DNA of 64,000 bases, taken from assembly GCA_963921195.1 (NCBI GenBank), contig OY992539.1:133513182-133577181 (forward strand), read 5' to 3'. Each line of letters opens with the position of its first letter. The first letter of the stretch is position 1. This document shows, piece by piece, positions 1 through 11,529 of this stretch. This DNA is from Pegoplata infirma (Eukaryota; Arthropoda; Insecta; Diptera; Anthomyiidae). The notes beneath the pieces were generated by a model. That model searched no databases. It saw only the letters and a program-made list of their open reading frames with translations, and was not told the origin of the DNA. The position numbers and the translations under genes were made by a program.

Positions 1-105
1 AAATAATTTACTATCACTATCAAAAAGGGCATTGTGGAGGGTATAAATCAATTCGGCCAAATCGAATTTAACTTTTCTACTTGTTTTTAATTAAATTCAT
101 AATTT
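1..105 (-). repeat. Terminus of a DINE-1-like element (cut by window edge)
   Basis: The segment reads through 'GGGCATTGTGGAGGGTATA', a short 'TTCGGCCAAATCGAA' inverted motif and 'CTTTTCTACTTGTTTTT'. It matches 51040-51105 directly and 48115-48180 in reverse complement, so it is one end of the same element family, cut by the window edge. No coding potential. Confidence 0.75.
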
Positions 106-908
106 TTCAACATGCGATTTTAACTGTAAAATATAAAAAAATGAAATCATAACAAAATTACAATGAGAATATAAAAATGTTTATCTAGCAATAGTTTTAA
201 TATGATATAAAACTTTTTCATTACAAACCAAAATAGTACTAACATTTACAATAATAAAATAGAAACTGAAATCACCACATCGTACATATGGTGGTTTTTA
301 ATTAACACAACTTTTTGCCAAATGAAAGGATAAAAAAAAAAACTGAAATAAAATAAAAACTATGTAATTGTCAACATGTTACTAGTCATTGATGTCACAA
401 TGTCACAAACATGCCCAACTACTCCATTGAGTATTAAGAGAATAGATAAAGGATACAGTTTTTTTTTAATTTTCCTTTTTTTTCAAAAAGCACAAATAGC
501 AATAATGTAAAATAAACTGAACTGACTAAAAAAAACTTTTATAATATCCGTTGATGACTTCATTTTGACATAATTTGGCCCAAATGATTTGAAAAACTTT
601 CAATTTTGCTATGTGTATGTGAATTTAATGTTTGAGGACTTAAAGTCCTTAATAATAAAAATTGAACAAAATGAACACAATTTTAGCCACAAACATTAAG
701 TAACAAAATTTTTCAAATTGCCATAGTAATATCATTTTTGTTTTAACCTTTTATGAAATAAAAAAATGCTTCCACTGTTCATACAAAGTATGACCAAACA
801 AAATATTAAAACTAAAATAACAAAAAAAAAAACTACAATTTGGATATTAAATGTAAGTAAAAAAGTTATACAATGTTAATAGCAAATACGGCAAAGAATT
901 CATTCATA
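106..908. other. AT-rich non-coding stretch, nothing recognised
   Basis: Very AT-rich sequence with many homopolymer runs. I see no ORF worth calling, no tandem array and no clear terminal repeats. It is probably old repeat or intergenic DNA. Confidence 0.5.
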
Positions 909-1148
909 CACACAAAAAAAATTCCAATGAACGACTTTCATAGTATTTATTAACAAATTCATAAAATTGATGAACTTTTTCATAACATCTACAAACTTTT
1001 TCATAGTGTTTATGAATAAATCATAATTTGTGATATATAAGAACTATTCAAAATTTTTTCATAAATATTATGAAAAAGTTCATAATTGTTATGTACTTGT
1101 TCATAAATACTATGAATTTCGTTCATTAGCAGATATTTTTTTTCTGTG
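909..1148. mobile_element. Small TA-flanked MITE (CACA-type ends)
   Basis: The ends CACACAAAAAAAA and TTTTTTTTCTGTG are near reverse complements and are flanked on both sides by TA (907-908 and 1149-1150). The interior is made of degenerate 'TTCATAAATATTATGAA' palindromic blocks. TA duplication is the mark of Tc1/mariner-type insertion, so this is a likely non-autonomous member. The element at 18202-18716 has similar ends. Confidence 0.7.
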
Positions 1149-1154
1149 TAGTCA

Positions 1155-1715
1155 CAAGGGTAGTATCTCAACCCTTATGAACCGATTTGCCTGACACTTA
1201 AAATATATATAAATGAGACGATTTTAAGGTTGGGGGTCTCGGCTAATCGGCCATATCAATGTTTAAAAGTTTCGTTGTCCCCTTATAAAACAATGTGAAT
1301 CTTCGGGAAAATTTCGATAACTCCCGAACTAACAGGAATATCGTCTAGAGCAAAATTACGTGTCGACTTAAATTTAATAAAGATTATTTTGTATTCATAT
1401 GGAGATCGTAGGTCTTTGTCTTTATATAAATACCCCCAAAATTTACACACTTTCATCAAAAAAATATTTAACGAAGCCTAATTTTTACAAGGTTATGCCA
1501 CCGTTGGATAGACACTAAAAAAAACTTTTCTTCACATAAGTAAGCATCATATAGTTTCTAAAAAATCCAAAAACGATTTTTTCGCCACTTTTTGACATAT
1601 GTTTTGAACTCCTAAATCCCCGTTATGGCCGATAAACCGATGCACCCCAACCTTAGAATTGTCTATTTTATTTATGCAAATCGGTTGATAAGGGATGGGA
1701 TACATACTTCCTTTG
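1155..1715. mobile_element. Palindromic MITE, CAAGGG ends, TTA-type target (copy 1)
   Basis: The left end CAAGGGTAGTATCTCAACC and the right end (reverse complement of CAAAGGAAGTATG...) form terminal inverted repeats. A second inner inverted pair follows: 'AAGGTTGGGGGTCTCGG' near 1228 and its complement near 1650. Copies recur at 7557-10515 (interrupted) and in part at 13640-14160. Flanks are TCA on the left and TTA on the right; the 7.5 kb copy has TTA on both sides. A 3-bp TTA target would fit PIF/Harbinger-type insertion, but the family is inferred. Confidence 0.7.
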
Positions 1716-1994
1716 TTAGTTTGGAACTTTTAGATTTTCAAGCCAATTTTCAAATTTTCAACAATTTGGCACAGCCGAATTTAACACTCTTACTTGTTTA
1801 TATTATTATTTACCCAAAGGGGCTCCTTTTACGACCCCGACGATTTTGAAATTCGAAAAAAAGGAAAAGTTGCTACACCCTATTGTGCACTAGGGTAGAG
1901 CAAATTGTACATTATGGTGGAGTAAATTTTACGTTTTTCGAATTTCAAGAACGTCGGGGTCGAAAAGTTGCCTTTTAGGATCAAAAAAAATATT

Positions 1995-2140
1995 AACAAG
2001 TTAGGGAGATAAGTTCGGCCGTGCCGAATCTTTTATACCCTTAGAATCTATAATGGATCAATAATATATATTGTTTATGGGGTCTCCGATAGATATTTCG
2101 ATGCGTTACAAACCGAATGACTATATATGGGGCATTACAG
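1995..2140 (+). repeat. DINE-1-like fragment
   Basis: Contains 'TTCGGCCGTGCCGAATC', 'TTTTATACCC' and then 'ATGGGGTCTCCGATAGATA' and 'GATGCGTTACAAACCGAATG', the same order of motifs as the full copies at 36592-37966. The middle of the element is missing, so this is an internally deleted remnant. Confidence 0.75.
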
Positions 2141-2249
2141 GCCAAATCACTCACTTTTAGACCCGACCCCCTTCGATTATTTTTTGAATATGTTTTAGTA
2201 CGTATTAAGTCCAACTTGCTCTCAAATTTTCACTAGTTGGTGTTGAGTA

Positions 2250-3126
2250 CACTCAAAAAAAAAACTGTAAAGTTAGCAAATAAAGCTTGTAAACCTACAA
2301 GAAAATTTGTTGATTTTGAACCCACAATTTTTTTGGTAAAGTTAGCAAAAACGTTTTGCTTAAAATTAGTTAACTGAAATTATTTTATTTCAACTTAGTT
2401 CATATACATTTGAGGACCCCATTGGGTTCGGACCCGATAGGTCCAGACCCCGATGGGCCTAGACCTAGTTGGGTTCCTTAAAAATCGTCATAGTTTTTGA
2501 TCCAAAATTTGTGTCCGTTTCGCTCTACCTTGCTTAGTTTTTGAGATACGTGATTTTAGGGGACCACCGGGGTTTTGAGAATTACAAAACTCGATAACAA
2601 AAATATTACTCGGAGAGATTTTGATTATTTTGCGGTCTTGTTCTACGTGTTGAGAGCTACAAAAATGCTTTTGGACTTTTTAATGTTTCGGCAATATTTA
2701 CCGAGATATGAGCATTTTAAAATTTTCGGGACCCTAATGGGTCCAAAGTTATGACCCATTAGGGTCCACACATGTGAAGGGGACTGGCGATACTATGGAG
2801 AGCTCGAGAACCAAAAATGGCCTCCGTTTTGCTCTATCTGGCTTAGTTTCCGAGATAGATTTTAAGTTTTCTGAAAATAAAAAAAATTTACCATTTATTT
2901 TTGCTAATATTAGCAAAAAAGCTTGTAAAAATTTGGTCAACTCAATTTTAAATTTAGCAAAAAAAAATTAGTTCAAATTTTGTTTAAAATTGCTAATGCG
3001 CTAAATGAAGTTTACAAGATATTTTTGCTAACAGGCTAATCTCAACTAAAAATTTGCTAAAAGTTAGCTAACCAGCATTAGCAAAAAAAAAAAATTAGTA
3101 AATCTACTAATGTATTATTTTGAGTG
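2250..3126. mobile_element. TA-flanked MITE with CACTC/GAGTG ends
   Basis: Begins CACTCAAAAAAAAAACTG and ends with its imperfect complement in GAGTG, with TA on both sides (2248-2249 and 3127-3128). The ends are rich in 'GTTAGCAAA'-type repeats. The middle (about 2400-2900) is less AT-rich and has two diverged copies of a 'GACCC.ATGGG..C' and 'CGTTTTGCTCTA' module. The short ORFs here show no family resemblance. Probably a non-autonomous mariner/Tc1-type element. Confidence 0.75.
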
Positions 3127-3128
3127 TA

Positions 3129-4769
3129 ATCAATTTTTCAAAATGGCGATTTTTTTCAAAAAAAATTAAACAATTGAAATTTTCAATTAATTTTGTGCAG
3201 TAAAAAATATGGATTTATTAAACAAATTTGGACAACGTTTTATTTGTCTTTAAATGTAGTTTTAGAAAAAAAATTTTCCAAGTAATTATCACTTATTTTT
3301 TAGCGTTTAAAAATTAAAATCGGCTTTTTAAAAAAGTCCGAAACCTTCGATTTTTTTTAAAGTCTAAAAATTCTACTCTAAACTACGCAACTTTTAAGCC
3401 ATAATTCGAGATGTGATCACAATTTGTTCTATTTTTTTTTTTCAAATTTTGAAAATTACACTTTTTTTACTCTGGTTTATTTTATATGGTGCTCCAAAAA
3501 AAATAAGTTGTTAGATATTGACCGCAAATCCACTTACAATTAGATGTATTAATTTGGATGTAGAAATTCGTCTCACGAAATTTCAGGATAATCGGACAAG
3601 TCTAAGGTGAGCTACATCGGTCATGAAGTTTAAAACAAATTAAACGGGGAAATACGTCTTTTTGTTAATTTGCTCAATTTTTTCAAAATTTTAAGTTAAG
3701 TTTGAATTCAAATTGTTACAGAACTATGATTTGGAGTAAAATGTCTCTCTAATAACTCCGGCAAAAGTCAGTCGACGGTAAAGCGAATGTTCTGACCAGT
3801 TAAAGAGGGAATACTTGTAGCTGGTGATGGTTCGCTAACGGACATACATAAATGAGTTTCCAATAGCAGCTTACAAGTTTTAAAACTTTTCAGTATCTTT
3901 TAATATCCCATCATATCTTTTAAAGTATGTAGACCATTAAAATGGTCTTAAGTGAGGGCTTTTTGAAGTCGCACGGCTTCTGAAAGATCAGACTAAAGTT
4001 TATACAAATCTAATTTAAGAATTCATTCTTTACATGCTCATGATTTAAGTTTGTATGTCTGTAAATATTTTTGTGACTATGATGAGTTTTATAAAAGTCA
4101 TAGAGTTTTTAGCTTAAGGCTCTGCAGTTGATTGTCAAACAAAGTGAAATGTTACACACACATTCATATAGTATATGAACTAAAGTTTACATTCACTCAC
4201 ACTGGTGAGATTGTAGTGGAGAATATACATCCATACAAATGTTTGTATGTATGACAATCAACGAAATGATATTGGCAAATGTCCAGCTGGTGTTAGTTTT
4301 TGGAAAATGTCACTTATGCCAGATTTTCTTCTATGTCATCAATGCACTTGCTGGTATCTTTCTTTTTTATTATAACCTACACAAGAGAATAGATGAGGGA
4401 TTCTTAAACTTTTCTAACTAACGTACCGTAAAACGGAGAACAGATCATTGTTGTACCACTTGGTAGGGAAGCTCTGTAATAGAATATTATCTACATGATA
4501 TTTGTGTAAACCCATTTACATAAATATTTGATATGCATTTTAAAGTAAGAACACCCATCGTTTTAGAAATTTAATTATTAAATCGCAGAATCACATTTTA
4601 AAAAAACCACTAATTGGCGGAACGGTTAATTGAATATCCTGCATAGAAACGCCACAACTTAGAAAATACGTTAAACTGATGTTGTGATAAACGAGGGATA
4701 GATGTAAATGGGAATGGTTAATACAAAAATAGCTTTCTTTATACCCTCGCGTATTATTAAGCTTCATAT
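3129..4769. other. Unique-looking non-coding stretch
   Basis: About 1.6 kb with no tandem repeat or convincing terminal repeats. The longest ORF (4239-4421, 60 residues, hydrophobic middle) has no recognisable family. This is one of the few segments without an obvious TE signature and may be older unique DNA. Confidence 0.45.
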
Positions 4770-4777
4770 ATCTGTAT

Positions 4778-6742
4778 CAGGGATGGAATAGTTGATACAA
4801 ATGTACTTTTTTTGATACTATTTAATGTTGAAAAATACGTTGATACGCCCGCGACTCATTTGATACATTTTCAAAATTGAACGAATTTTAATTAATTTTT
4901 TTATAAAATTTTTTTTCTTGCATTAATTTGTCCCCCATTTGCTACTAATTGAAATATTGTTATTCGTGGAGAAACTTTTTTAAATTTAAAAGAGTATTAT
5001 TTATGTTGAAGTATGGTCTATTGAATACAGCTGACTTTTCACGACTCGGCCGAACCAACTTTAACCACAAGTTGCGAACACTGTAAATGTCTTTCTTGAT
5101 TACGAATTTGGGGTGCCCAACTAATATATTTCAACGAAAATCCAAATCTTCGTCAGAGCCGTTTTTGAAAAAATCGCTGTAATTTTTTCAAAGAATAATT
5201 TTGATCATGAGTAATTTTTTGATATCTCGCTTCGTTTTTAAATATGCGATAAAAAAACTCAAAATATGCTCTAAAAAACCTTAAAATATGCACTAAAAAG
5301 GAAAATTTGTGCAATAAAAATCTGTTTTCCATGCGAAAAACTTCTTAAGCAAAAAAAAAAAAAACGCCGGGTTTAAATAGTAACATTTAAAACTTTATGT
5401 AAGGAAGACTTTTTAAGATATAGACAATCTAAAAAAAAAAAATTTAAATAAAAAAAATTTTTTTTTTCTTATTTTCAAAAATAAAATTTTAAGTTTAAAA
5501 TAGTTTTTGAAACAAATAATTTTCAATTTGTGTTTTTGCTAATTTATGCCAAAATATCAAAAAATTTGTACTTAAAAGTTGGAAATATGCACAAAATATG
5601 CATTTTTACCAAAATATGCAAAACAAAATAAAGAAACAAATCAATGTTTAACGCAAATTTCTTGATTCGGAAAGATAACACCGCTCAACAAATCGAATGT
5701 TTTTGACTCCGGTTTGAACTTTGATATAAAATTTTTAAAGATTTTGACTCGCTGATTCCAAATCTGTACTCCAAATTTTTCCATCACGTCTAGAATTTTA
5801 ATTATTCGCGGTTGAAAATGCGAAAAAACGCGATTTTTGCCTATTTTGAAAGCCTGCACAGCAGCCACTGGGAGGAACAAAAATCTGGTATAAAGCGTTT
5901 GAGTAGAATTGAACTATGATCTCAAATATATGATCAAAAAAATTTGAAGTTGTTGCACTATTATTGGCCAAACATGTATTTTAAAAAAACACTGTGAAAA
6001 AAATTAGAAAGCACAATTTTTAAAAGGCTCTAAAACAAAAACCAGATGATCAATCTTTACTGTGTGAGCTCAAAATTTAGGCAAAAGTTCATTCTTTCTT
6101 ATAGACTTTTAAACCCTTTAAAAATATCTTCCGGTTTATATGAAAAATAACACAGAAAACTTAAATTTGTAAAATATTTATTTTTTTTTTAGTTTTTCTT
6201 TGAAAAATATCAAAAAAAAACTAACTTACCTTTTTAACAAAAAATATAATTTTAACAGAGTCATTTTAAAACGCAATTGTAACCCAACCAAACCCAATAA
6301 TTAGAAAAAAATTGTTTTCTATATTGGAGACCAAAGACAAATTATACTTTTGCGCTTTATACCAGATTTGTATTCCTCTGAATGGCTGCTGTGCAGGCTT
6401 TCAAATAATGCAAAAATCGTAATTTTTCGCATTTTCAACCACGAATAACTACAAATCTGGACGTGATGGAACAATTTGGAGAACAGATTTGGAATCAGGA
6501 GATCAAAGTCTAAAATTGATCACCAGAATTCAAACTGGAAAACGAGTGTTGAGCTGTGTAATTGATCAAGATCGTTTTTAGACTATCGACTAAAAACATG
6601 CCTTTGCATGGAAATCACATTCCTTATAATTACTATTTTTTTGTTGTTTTAAATAAAATAAAAAAAAGTATCTTAAGGGCCAAAAAAGTACAATCTAAAA
6701 TCCTTTTTGATACCAAAACGAATTTGCCATATTTCATCCCTG
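4778..6742. mobile_element. hAT-type non-autonomous element, TSD ATCTGTAT
   Basis: The element starts CAGGGATGGAATAG and ends with the complement of CAGGGATGAAATATGG. It is flanked by a perfect 8-bp duplication ATCTGTAT (4770-4777 and 6743-6750). Eight-bp duplications and CAGGG ends match hAT rules (YARNG start). It has 'GATAC..TTTTTTGATAC' sub-terminal repeats and an inner long inverted repeat with arms around 5641-5895 and 6350-6565. No transposase remains. Its ends resemble those at 9215-10004, so the two are probably related families. Confidence 0.88.
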
Positions 6743-6819
6743 ATCTGTATACCTTCCAACTACAGTATGACTGTCCCGAGTAAACATTTAAATTTACCGA
6801 GTAAACAGTTAAATTTAAA

Positions 6820-7389
6820 CACTCAAAAAATTATGTTAGTAAAATCAACTGAAAATGTCAGTTAAAATAACTACTTTGTAAGTTGTTTTGGGGTCAACTA
6901 CTTTTTCAGTTAAATCAACTAACAATGTTAGTTATTTTAACTGACAAAAAACAACTGACTTATGAAGTAAAATCTACTAACATTTGTAGTCAAAACAACT
7001 AAAATGTAGTAAAAATAAAATAATCAATAAATATTTTTTTTTTTTTAATTTTTCAGAAAAAAATTTGAAGGCCAAATTTTTCAAAGTTTTTTTTTAAAAA
7101 AAAAAAGTTGTGAAAAATAAAAAAAAATAAAAATTATTTTTATTTTTTGGAAAAAAACTTTGAAAATTTTTCAGAGATAAAAAAAAATTAAATTAACTAC
7201 TTTAAATAACTGTTACTACATCACAGTACTTTTTTGTTAGTTATTCAAAAAAACTACTTAAAATAACTAACAGAAATAGTTGTTTGATATTTTTCATACA
7301 AAAACAACTGACTTTGTAGTTAAAAACAACTAACTACTGTTAAATATACAAACAACTAACATGTAGTAACTTACATAATTTTCTGAGTG
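6820..7389. mobile_element. MITE with CACTC/GAGTG ends, AACTA-rich
   Basis: Starts CACTCAAAAAATTATGT and ends in its complement (ACATAATTTTCTGAGTG). The body consists of repeated 'AACTAACAATGTTAGTT'-like inverted motifs. The flanks are AA on each side instead of the TA seen for relatives. It sits in the left arm of the larger inverted repeat at 7393-11215. No coding content. Confidence 0.7.
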
Positions 7390-8200
7390 AAGTCGTGTGA
7401 AATAAGTCCAACAAATGTTATAAATCTGCTTCTGACCTAAATAACGAAAACAGATATCTTCAGTGAAATTTGATGGCGTTTCTTTTCTTAAAACAAATTA
7501 ACCCTCTATCGCCCATTTTTAGGGGTCATTTTGGTCCTTTTTCAAATATCGTCTTACAAGGGAAGTATCTCAACCCTTATGAACCGATTTGCCTGAAACT
7601 TAAAATATATATTAAAGAGACGATTTAAAGGTTGGGGTGTCTCAGCTTATCAGCCATATCGGTGTTTATAAATTTCGTTGTCCCTCTATGAAACCATGTG
7701 GACCTTCGGGAAAATTTTGATAACTTCCGAACTAACAGGAATATCATCTAGGGCAAAAATACGGGTCGACTTAAATTTAATAAGGATTATTTCTTATCCA
7801 TATGGATATCGTAGGTCTATGTCTTCACATAAGAACCCCCCAAAATTTACACATTTTCCTGGAAAAAATATTTAAAGAAGCCGAATTATTACAAGGTTAT
7901 GCTACCATTGGATAGGCATTAAAAAAACCTTTCTTCTCATATGAAAATATCATATAGTTTCTTAAAAAGAAATGGCTGAAAAATCCAAAACACGGGGTTT
8001 TCGCCATTTTTTTACCCATGTTTTGAACCCCTAAATGGCCGATAAGCCGAGACACCCCAACCTTAGAATTGTTTAATATAATTTTTTATCGACCTTATCT
8101 TTGATTATTTATTTTTTCTTAGAATTATCTAAGGCAGGCTTTCAAGGTCACAGTTTAATGAAAAATACAAAGACTATAAATTCATAATTTTACTCCTCCG

Positions 8201-8264
8201 ACGTTTCGTTGAGATTTTTTCAACTTCCTCAGGGATTTTAAATTTTATTGAATCTGGCAACGTT
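8201..8264 (-). ncRNA. Putative hammerhead ribozyme in the PLE 3' region
   Basis: On the minus strand this 64-nt segment has every core element of a type I hammerhead. These are ACGTT (NUH cleavage triplet GUU with a 3-bp stem III strand), CTGAGGA (CUGANGA core, 8226-8232), a 5-bp stem II (GTTGA/TCAAC), and GAAACGT (8201-8207), whose CGT pairs with the upstream ACG. A short stem I can form from G:C plus GATT:AATC with an internal loop. PLEs are known to carry minimal type I hammerheads with very short stem III. Activity is inferred. Confidence 0.6.
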
Positions 8265-8495
8265 ATAAGAAATAAAGAACAATATTGTTTTAATAATTTT
8301 TAAACTTACACAACATAAAAGAATATTTCAACTTACATATAATCTTTATCACATTATTATTTTATAAATATATAATTGTTTTAAACAATACAAAACGTAG
8401 AACATAAAACACAAAAATAAATAAAATAATTAATAAAAATAAATAAAAATATATCACAGTTTGAACTTTCTTTTGGTATCACAGTTTAAAATTGA

Positions 8496-8909
8496 CTAAA
8501 TTAATGCTAAGGTGTAGTTTGCATTTGCATTGTCTTTATTTTCTTTTTTATTTATGGCACGATTATTTCTCTCCTGGATTCGTAGGCTCTCTAATGTAAA
8601 TCTCTTGTTTGTCTTTCTTTCCCTATCTAGAACTTTTATATCGGTGAGGTTTGGGGTGTGTTTCATTTCAAAGCAATGCACCGCCAAAGCTGTTGATAGT
8701 TTTTGTTTTTCTATATCTGTTTTGTGTTCATTTATTCTCGTGCCTAAACTTCTTTTTGTTGTTCCCACATAAACTTTTCCGCACGTCTCATCATCATTGC
8801 CCACACATTCGATTTCGTATACAACATTGCTTTGCTGTATTTTTTCAATATTTGTTTTTGTTGTTGTAAAAAGTGAGGATATTGTGTTGTTTGCTTTATG
8901 AGCTACTAA
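8496..8909 (-). pseudogene. Penelope-like GIY-YIG endonuclease domain (fragment)
   Basis: The coding piece runs from the MITE junction at 8909 to the stop at 8496. It has VVYEIEC (the GIY position), a Cys pair (C-x8-C), KVYVGTTKRSLGTRINEH (the YIG motif followed by the conserved Arg and Glu) and a His/Cys-rich tail (ALAVHCFEMKHTPN). This is the pattern of the Penelope endonuclease, which nicks target DNA for reverse transcription. An apparent Met start a few codons upstream lies in the inserted MITE, so it is an artefact. The domain itself has no internal stop and reads as recently functional. Confidence 0.85.
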
Positions 8910-8911
8910 TA

Positions 8912-9187
8912 CCATATTCGCATACAATGTTTAAAACATAGTTTAACTTTTGTGTTTAAAATTAAACGAAAGTGTTCGCACTGCCAGTAGTTTAAAAAAG
9001 CATCCGCTTCTCTTCTAGTTCGTTTAACAGCGGCTGTTTTTTTGATGTCAACTTAACACAGGGTTGTTATTTCGTGTTTCCGAGATGTTTTGGAGATGTT
9101 TTCGAGATGTTTAAAATTAAACGATGTTTTGTTTTGAATGTATGGGAAAACACATGTTTAAATTTAAACATGCCAATGTGAATATGG
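8912..9187. mobile_element. Small palindromic MITE inside the PLE
   Basis: The ends CCATATTCGCA and TGTGAATATGG are inverted repeats, with TA dinucleotides adjoining. 'GTTTAAAATTAAACG'-type inner palindromes are present. Removing the segment from ACCATATTC to GAATATGGT together with one flanking AT rejoins the PLE frame between the RT linker and the endonuclease. This supports the call as a later insertion. Confidence 0.7.
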
Positions 9188-9214
9188 TATAAAACTGTTT
9201 CATTATCTACCAAT

Positions 9215-10004
9215 CAGGGATGTTAAACGGGGTTTTCAATTTTGTACCAACTTTCACAAAAAATTGTACTTTTTTGATTCTCACGGTACCATTTTTTTGT
9301 AAAGTCTTAATTAAAAACATGAAAATTTTAAATTCGGTTGTGCCGAATCCTTTATACCCTCCAACATGCAAACAAATATAAAATAATAACATTTTCTCAT
9401 GGACGTTTTTGAAAATTTTTTTTAAATAAGGTCTGCGGAACAATGTCTCAGTGTCCAAAATTTTTTCTATAAGAATAACTCTCACAACCTTAGAATTTTT
9501 CGACAGAAAATATGTTCCTGATTGTGAGAGAACATGAAAAATGTATCTGAGAAAAACGAAAAATTCATGAAGATCTAAAATGTCTCTGCTATCTTACTGT
9601 TTCTTATGAAAAATTAAGTTTTTGTCTATGGATAGTTGACTGAGACTTCTGTGAAAAATTCTGAACCTTTTTCCTTGATAAGAGTGAGTAAGAATCATGT
9701 GAATAGTTCATTCGAAAAAGGACGAATAGACAACTTTTTCGAAAACACATTTTTGCATAAATGGGTTTTTAAGCAGAGCTCTACAATCCTCTGCAAAAAT
9801 TTTTGTAAAATTTTGATTTTTTTGTCTAAAAAAACGCCTTCAAAAGTGCAATTCAGTAAAGAACAAAATCTGGGGTCCTTCAACGATATTTCGATTAAAC
9901 TGAAATTTTTAAAATGTACCAAATGAGTCGCGGTAGTACCATGGTACTTTTGAAGCTCAAAATGTACCAAAAAAAGTACAATTGTACCAATTTTAACATC
10001 CCTG
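9215..10004. mobile_element. hAT-type MITE inside the PLE, TSD CTACCAAT
   Basis: Starts CAGGGATGTTAAACG and ends with the complement of CAGGGATGTTAAAATTGG. A perfect 8-bp duplication CTACCAAT lies at 9207-9214 and 10005-10012. Inside are a DINE-like scrap ('TTCGGTTGTGCCGAATC' near 9340) and decayed 35-bp satellite-like sequence (9480-9640). Removing the element plus one duplication restores an open PLE frame (…KELV-DNETV…). No transposase. Confidence 0.9.
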
Positions 10005-10012
10005 CTACCAAT

Positions 10013-10446
10013 TCCTTTATTAATTTGCTCTCAGTGAGTTTTGGTATGTAGGAGAGACTTATAAATTTGGTGATGCCAGATGTGTTGTTCATGTGACTTT
10101 CCCGATTTTCTTCAATAGTTGCCCGTTGTATTAAATTGTTGATAATTTTATGTGGATAATTGTTATTAAGTAATATATCTTTAATTTTATTTATGTTTTT
10201 TTTTTTTTTTTTTTTTGTAGAAACCTATTGTCGCTTATTTTAACAACTTTCTTGATTAAGTTAATAGCCGTATTTGTCTTTTGTCCCATTGGTTGAGTGG
10301 AGTGGAAGTTAATAAGACGTCCTGATGCTATATTTTTTGTGTACCAGTCCGTTATAATGCAATTTTGTTCTCTATAAATTCTCATATCAAGATATGGGAT
10401 GGATCCGTTTTGTTCTTTTTCGATCGTAAATTTTAATTTGTTGTGG
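10013..10446 (-). pseudogene. Penelope-like reverse transcriptase, C-terminal part
   Basis: Minus-strand translation gives KFTIEKEQNGSIPYLDMRIY, then IITDWYTKNIASGRLINFHS and KTNTAINLIKKVV. It continues through LLNNNYPHKIINNLI to a SYIPKLTESKL-like linker. These are the conserved blocks of the PLE RT thumb and the region before the endonuclease. The catalytic part upstream is absent because of 5' truncation. An A-tract (T-run on plus, 10198-10217) lies within the frame and has probably slipped, breaking the reading frame. It joins the endonuclease piece once the hAT MITE is removed. Confidence 0.8.
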
Positions 10447-11529
10447 TAATGTCTCTTTGATATATATTTTAAGTTTCAGGCAAATCGGTTCATAAGGGTT
10501 GAGATACTTCCCTTGTTAGAACGCGACTAAGGCGTGCGCTTATAGGGTTAAAATGTTCTACAAACATTTTCTGCATCAAATTTTACTGGGGGTTGTCAAA
10601 AGTAAAAAGTTCGTGCGATATAAGAAAAATGTATAAAAAAGGAAAATTTTAAGATACCATAAGTCTCAAACCTAGTGAAATTTGATGCAGAAAATGTTTG
10701 TAGAATACTTTAACGCATTAAAGGCACGTTTTAGTGGTCTTCTACGAGGGTATTTTAAGAAAGGACAGTTAGTATTGTTCTCAGAAAAGAACCGTCATCA
10801 AATTTCACTGCAGACATCTACTATCGTAATTTAGTTCAGAACCAGATTTATTACATTTTTCCGAATTATTTAACACGACTTTGTTGAAAAACAATTTAAC
10901 AGTATGTGATAATTTTCATTTTTACTTTTTTAGGCATTTTTTACTTTTCGCACGAACTTTTTATCTTCGACAACCCCTAGTGAAATTTTATGCAGAAAAT
11001 TTTTGTAGAACATTTTAACCCTTTAAACGTACGTTTTATTGGTATTCTGTGAGGATATTTGAAAAAATGACTGAAATGACCCCAAAAACTGGGAGATAGA
11101 GGGTTAATATGTTCTAAGAAAAGAACCGCCATCAAATTTCACTATTTACCTCAGAACGAGATTTAATACTTTTTTTTGAGTTATTAATAACGGCTTTAAA
11201 AAAAATTTAAAAACTTCAGTGGGCCATAAAAAAAGAACTCGAGCTAAGTTTTGAAAATCCTTCGAGGCATTTGAAGAGATAGTGGAAGATCCATTCCACT
11301 ATCTTTATTAGTACCCTGCACTATCTAGTACTCGATTTAATTGTTTTGGCATTTATTTCTTTCAGACGATGGAGAAACTTAGAGGGATCAACCCGTTAAA
11401 GATGTTTAAATATATTTGGCTAAGCAAATTTGATAAAGCACATGTGTGGACTTAAATCGTCATGCCATGGGACAGTAAGACAGAAGAATTTGAACTAATG
11501 TGAATAGAATCCGAACAAAAAACTCAGAA

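Larger units (their letters stand above)
8066..10446 (-). mobile_element. 5'-truncated Penelope-like element (PLE)
   Basis: Read on the minus strand, it encodes the C-terminal part of a PLE reverse transcriptase, then a linker, then a GIY-YIG endonuclease, in the canonical Penelope order. A 3' untranslated region carries a hammerhead-like motif. The 5' end stops at about 10446, where the host MITE resumes. The 3' limit near 8066 is approximate. Two later insertions, 9215-10004 and 8912-9187, interrupt it. 5' truncation is typical of target-primed insertion. Confidence 0.85.
7557..10515. mobile_element. Palindromic MITE (copy 2), split by a Penelope-like insertion
   Basis: The left end CAAGGGAAGTATCTCAACCC and the right end (10447-10515, its complement) are flanked by TTA on both sides (7554-7556 and 10516-10518). 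The first 510 bp match the copy at 1155-1715. The rest of the right arm is displaced by about 2.4 kb of inserted Penelope-like sequence. The inner motif 'GGTTGGGGTGTCTC' at 7631 and its complement near 8050 are present. Confidence 0.75.
7393..11215. repeat. Large imperfect inverted repeat that holds the PLE nest
   Basis: The left arm (7393-7555) has 'AGTGAAATTTGATGGCG', 'TTCTTTTCTTA' and 'TTAACCCTCTATC'. It is mirrored by 11040-11215, and a related module lies in the same inverted sense at 10740-10910. A further inverted pair, 10545-10560 with 11000-11035 ('GTTCTACAAACATTTTCTGC' type), lies inside. The arms diverge by many substitutions, so the structure is old. I could not assign it to a superfamily. 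Confidence 0.6.

Noticed and set aside
7498..11107. A piggyBac-type element: TTAA|CCCTCTATC at the left and GATAGAGGG|TTAA at the right.
   Set aside because: The inverted homology continues well outside the TTAA on both sides (AGTGAAATTTGATGGCG and TTCTTTTCTTA), so TTAA is not a target duplication at an element boundary.
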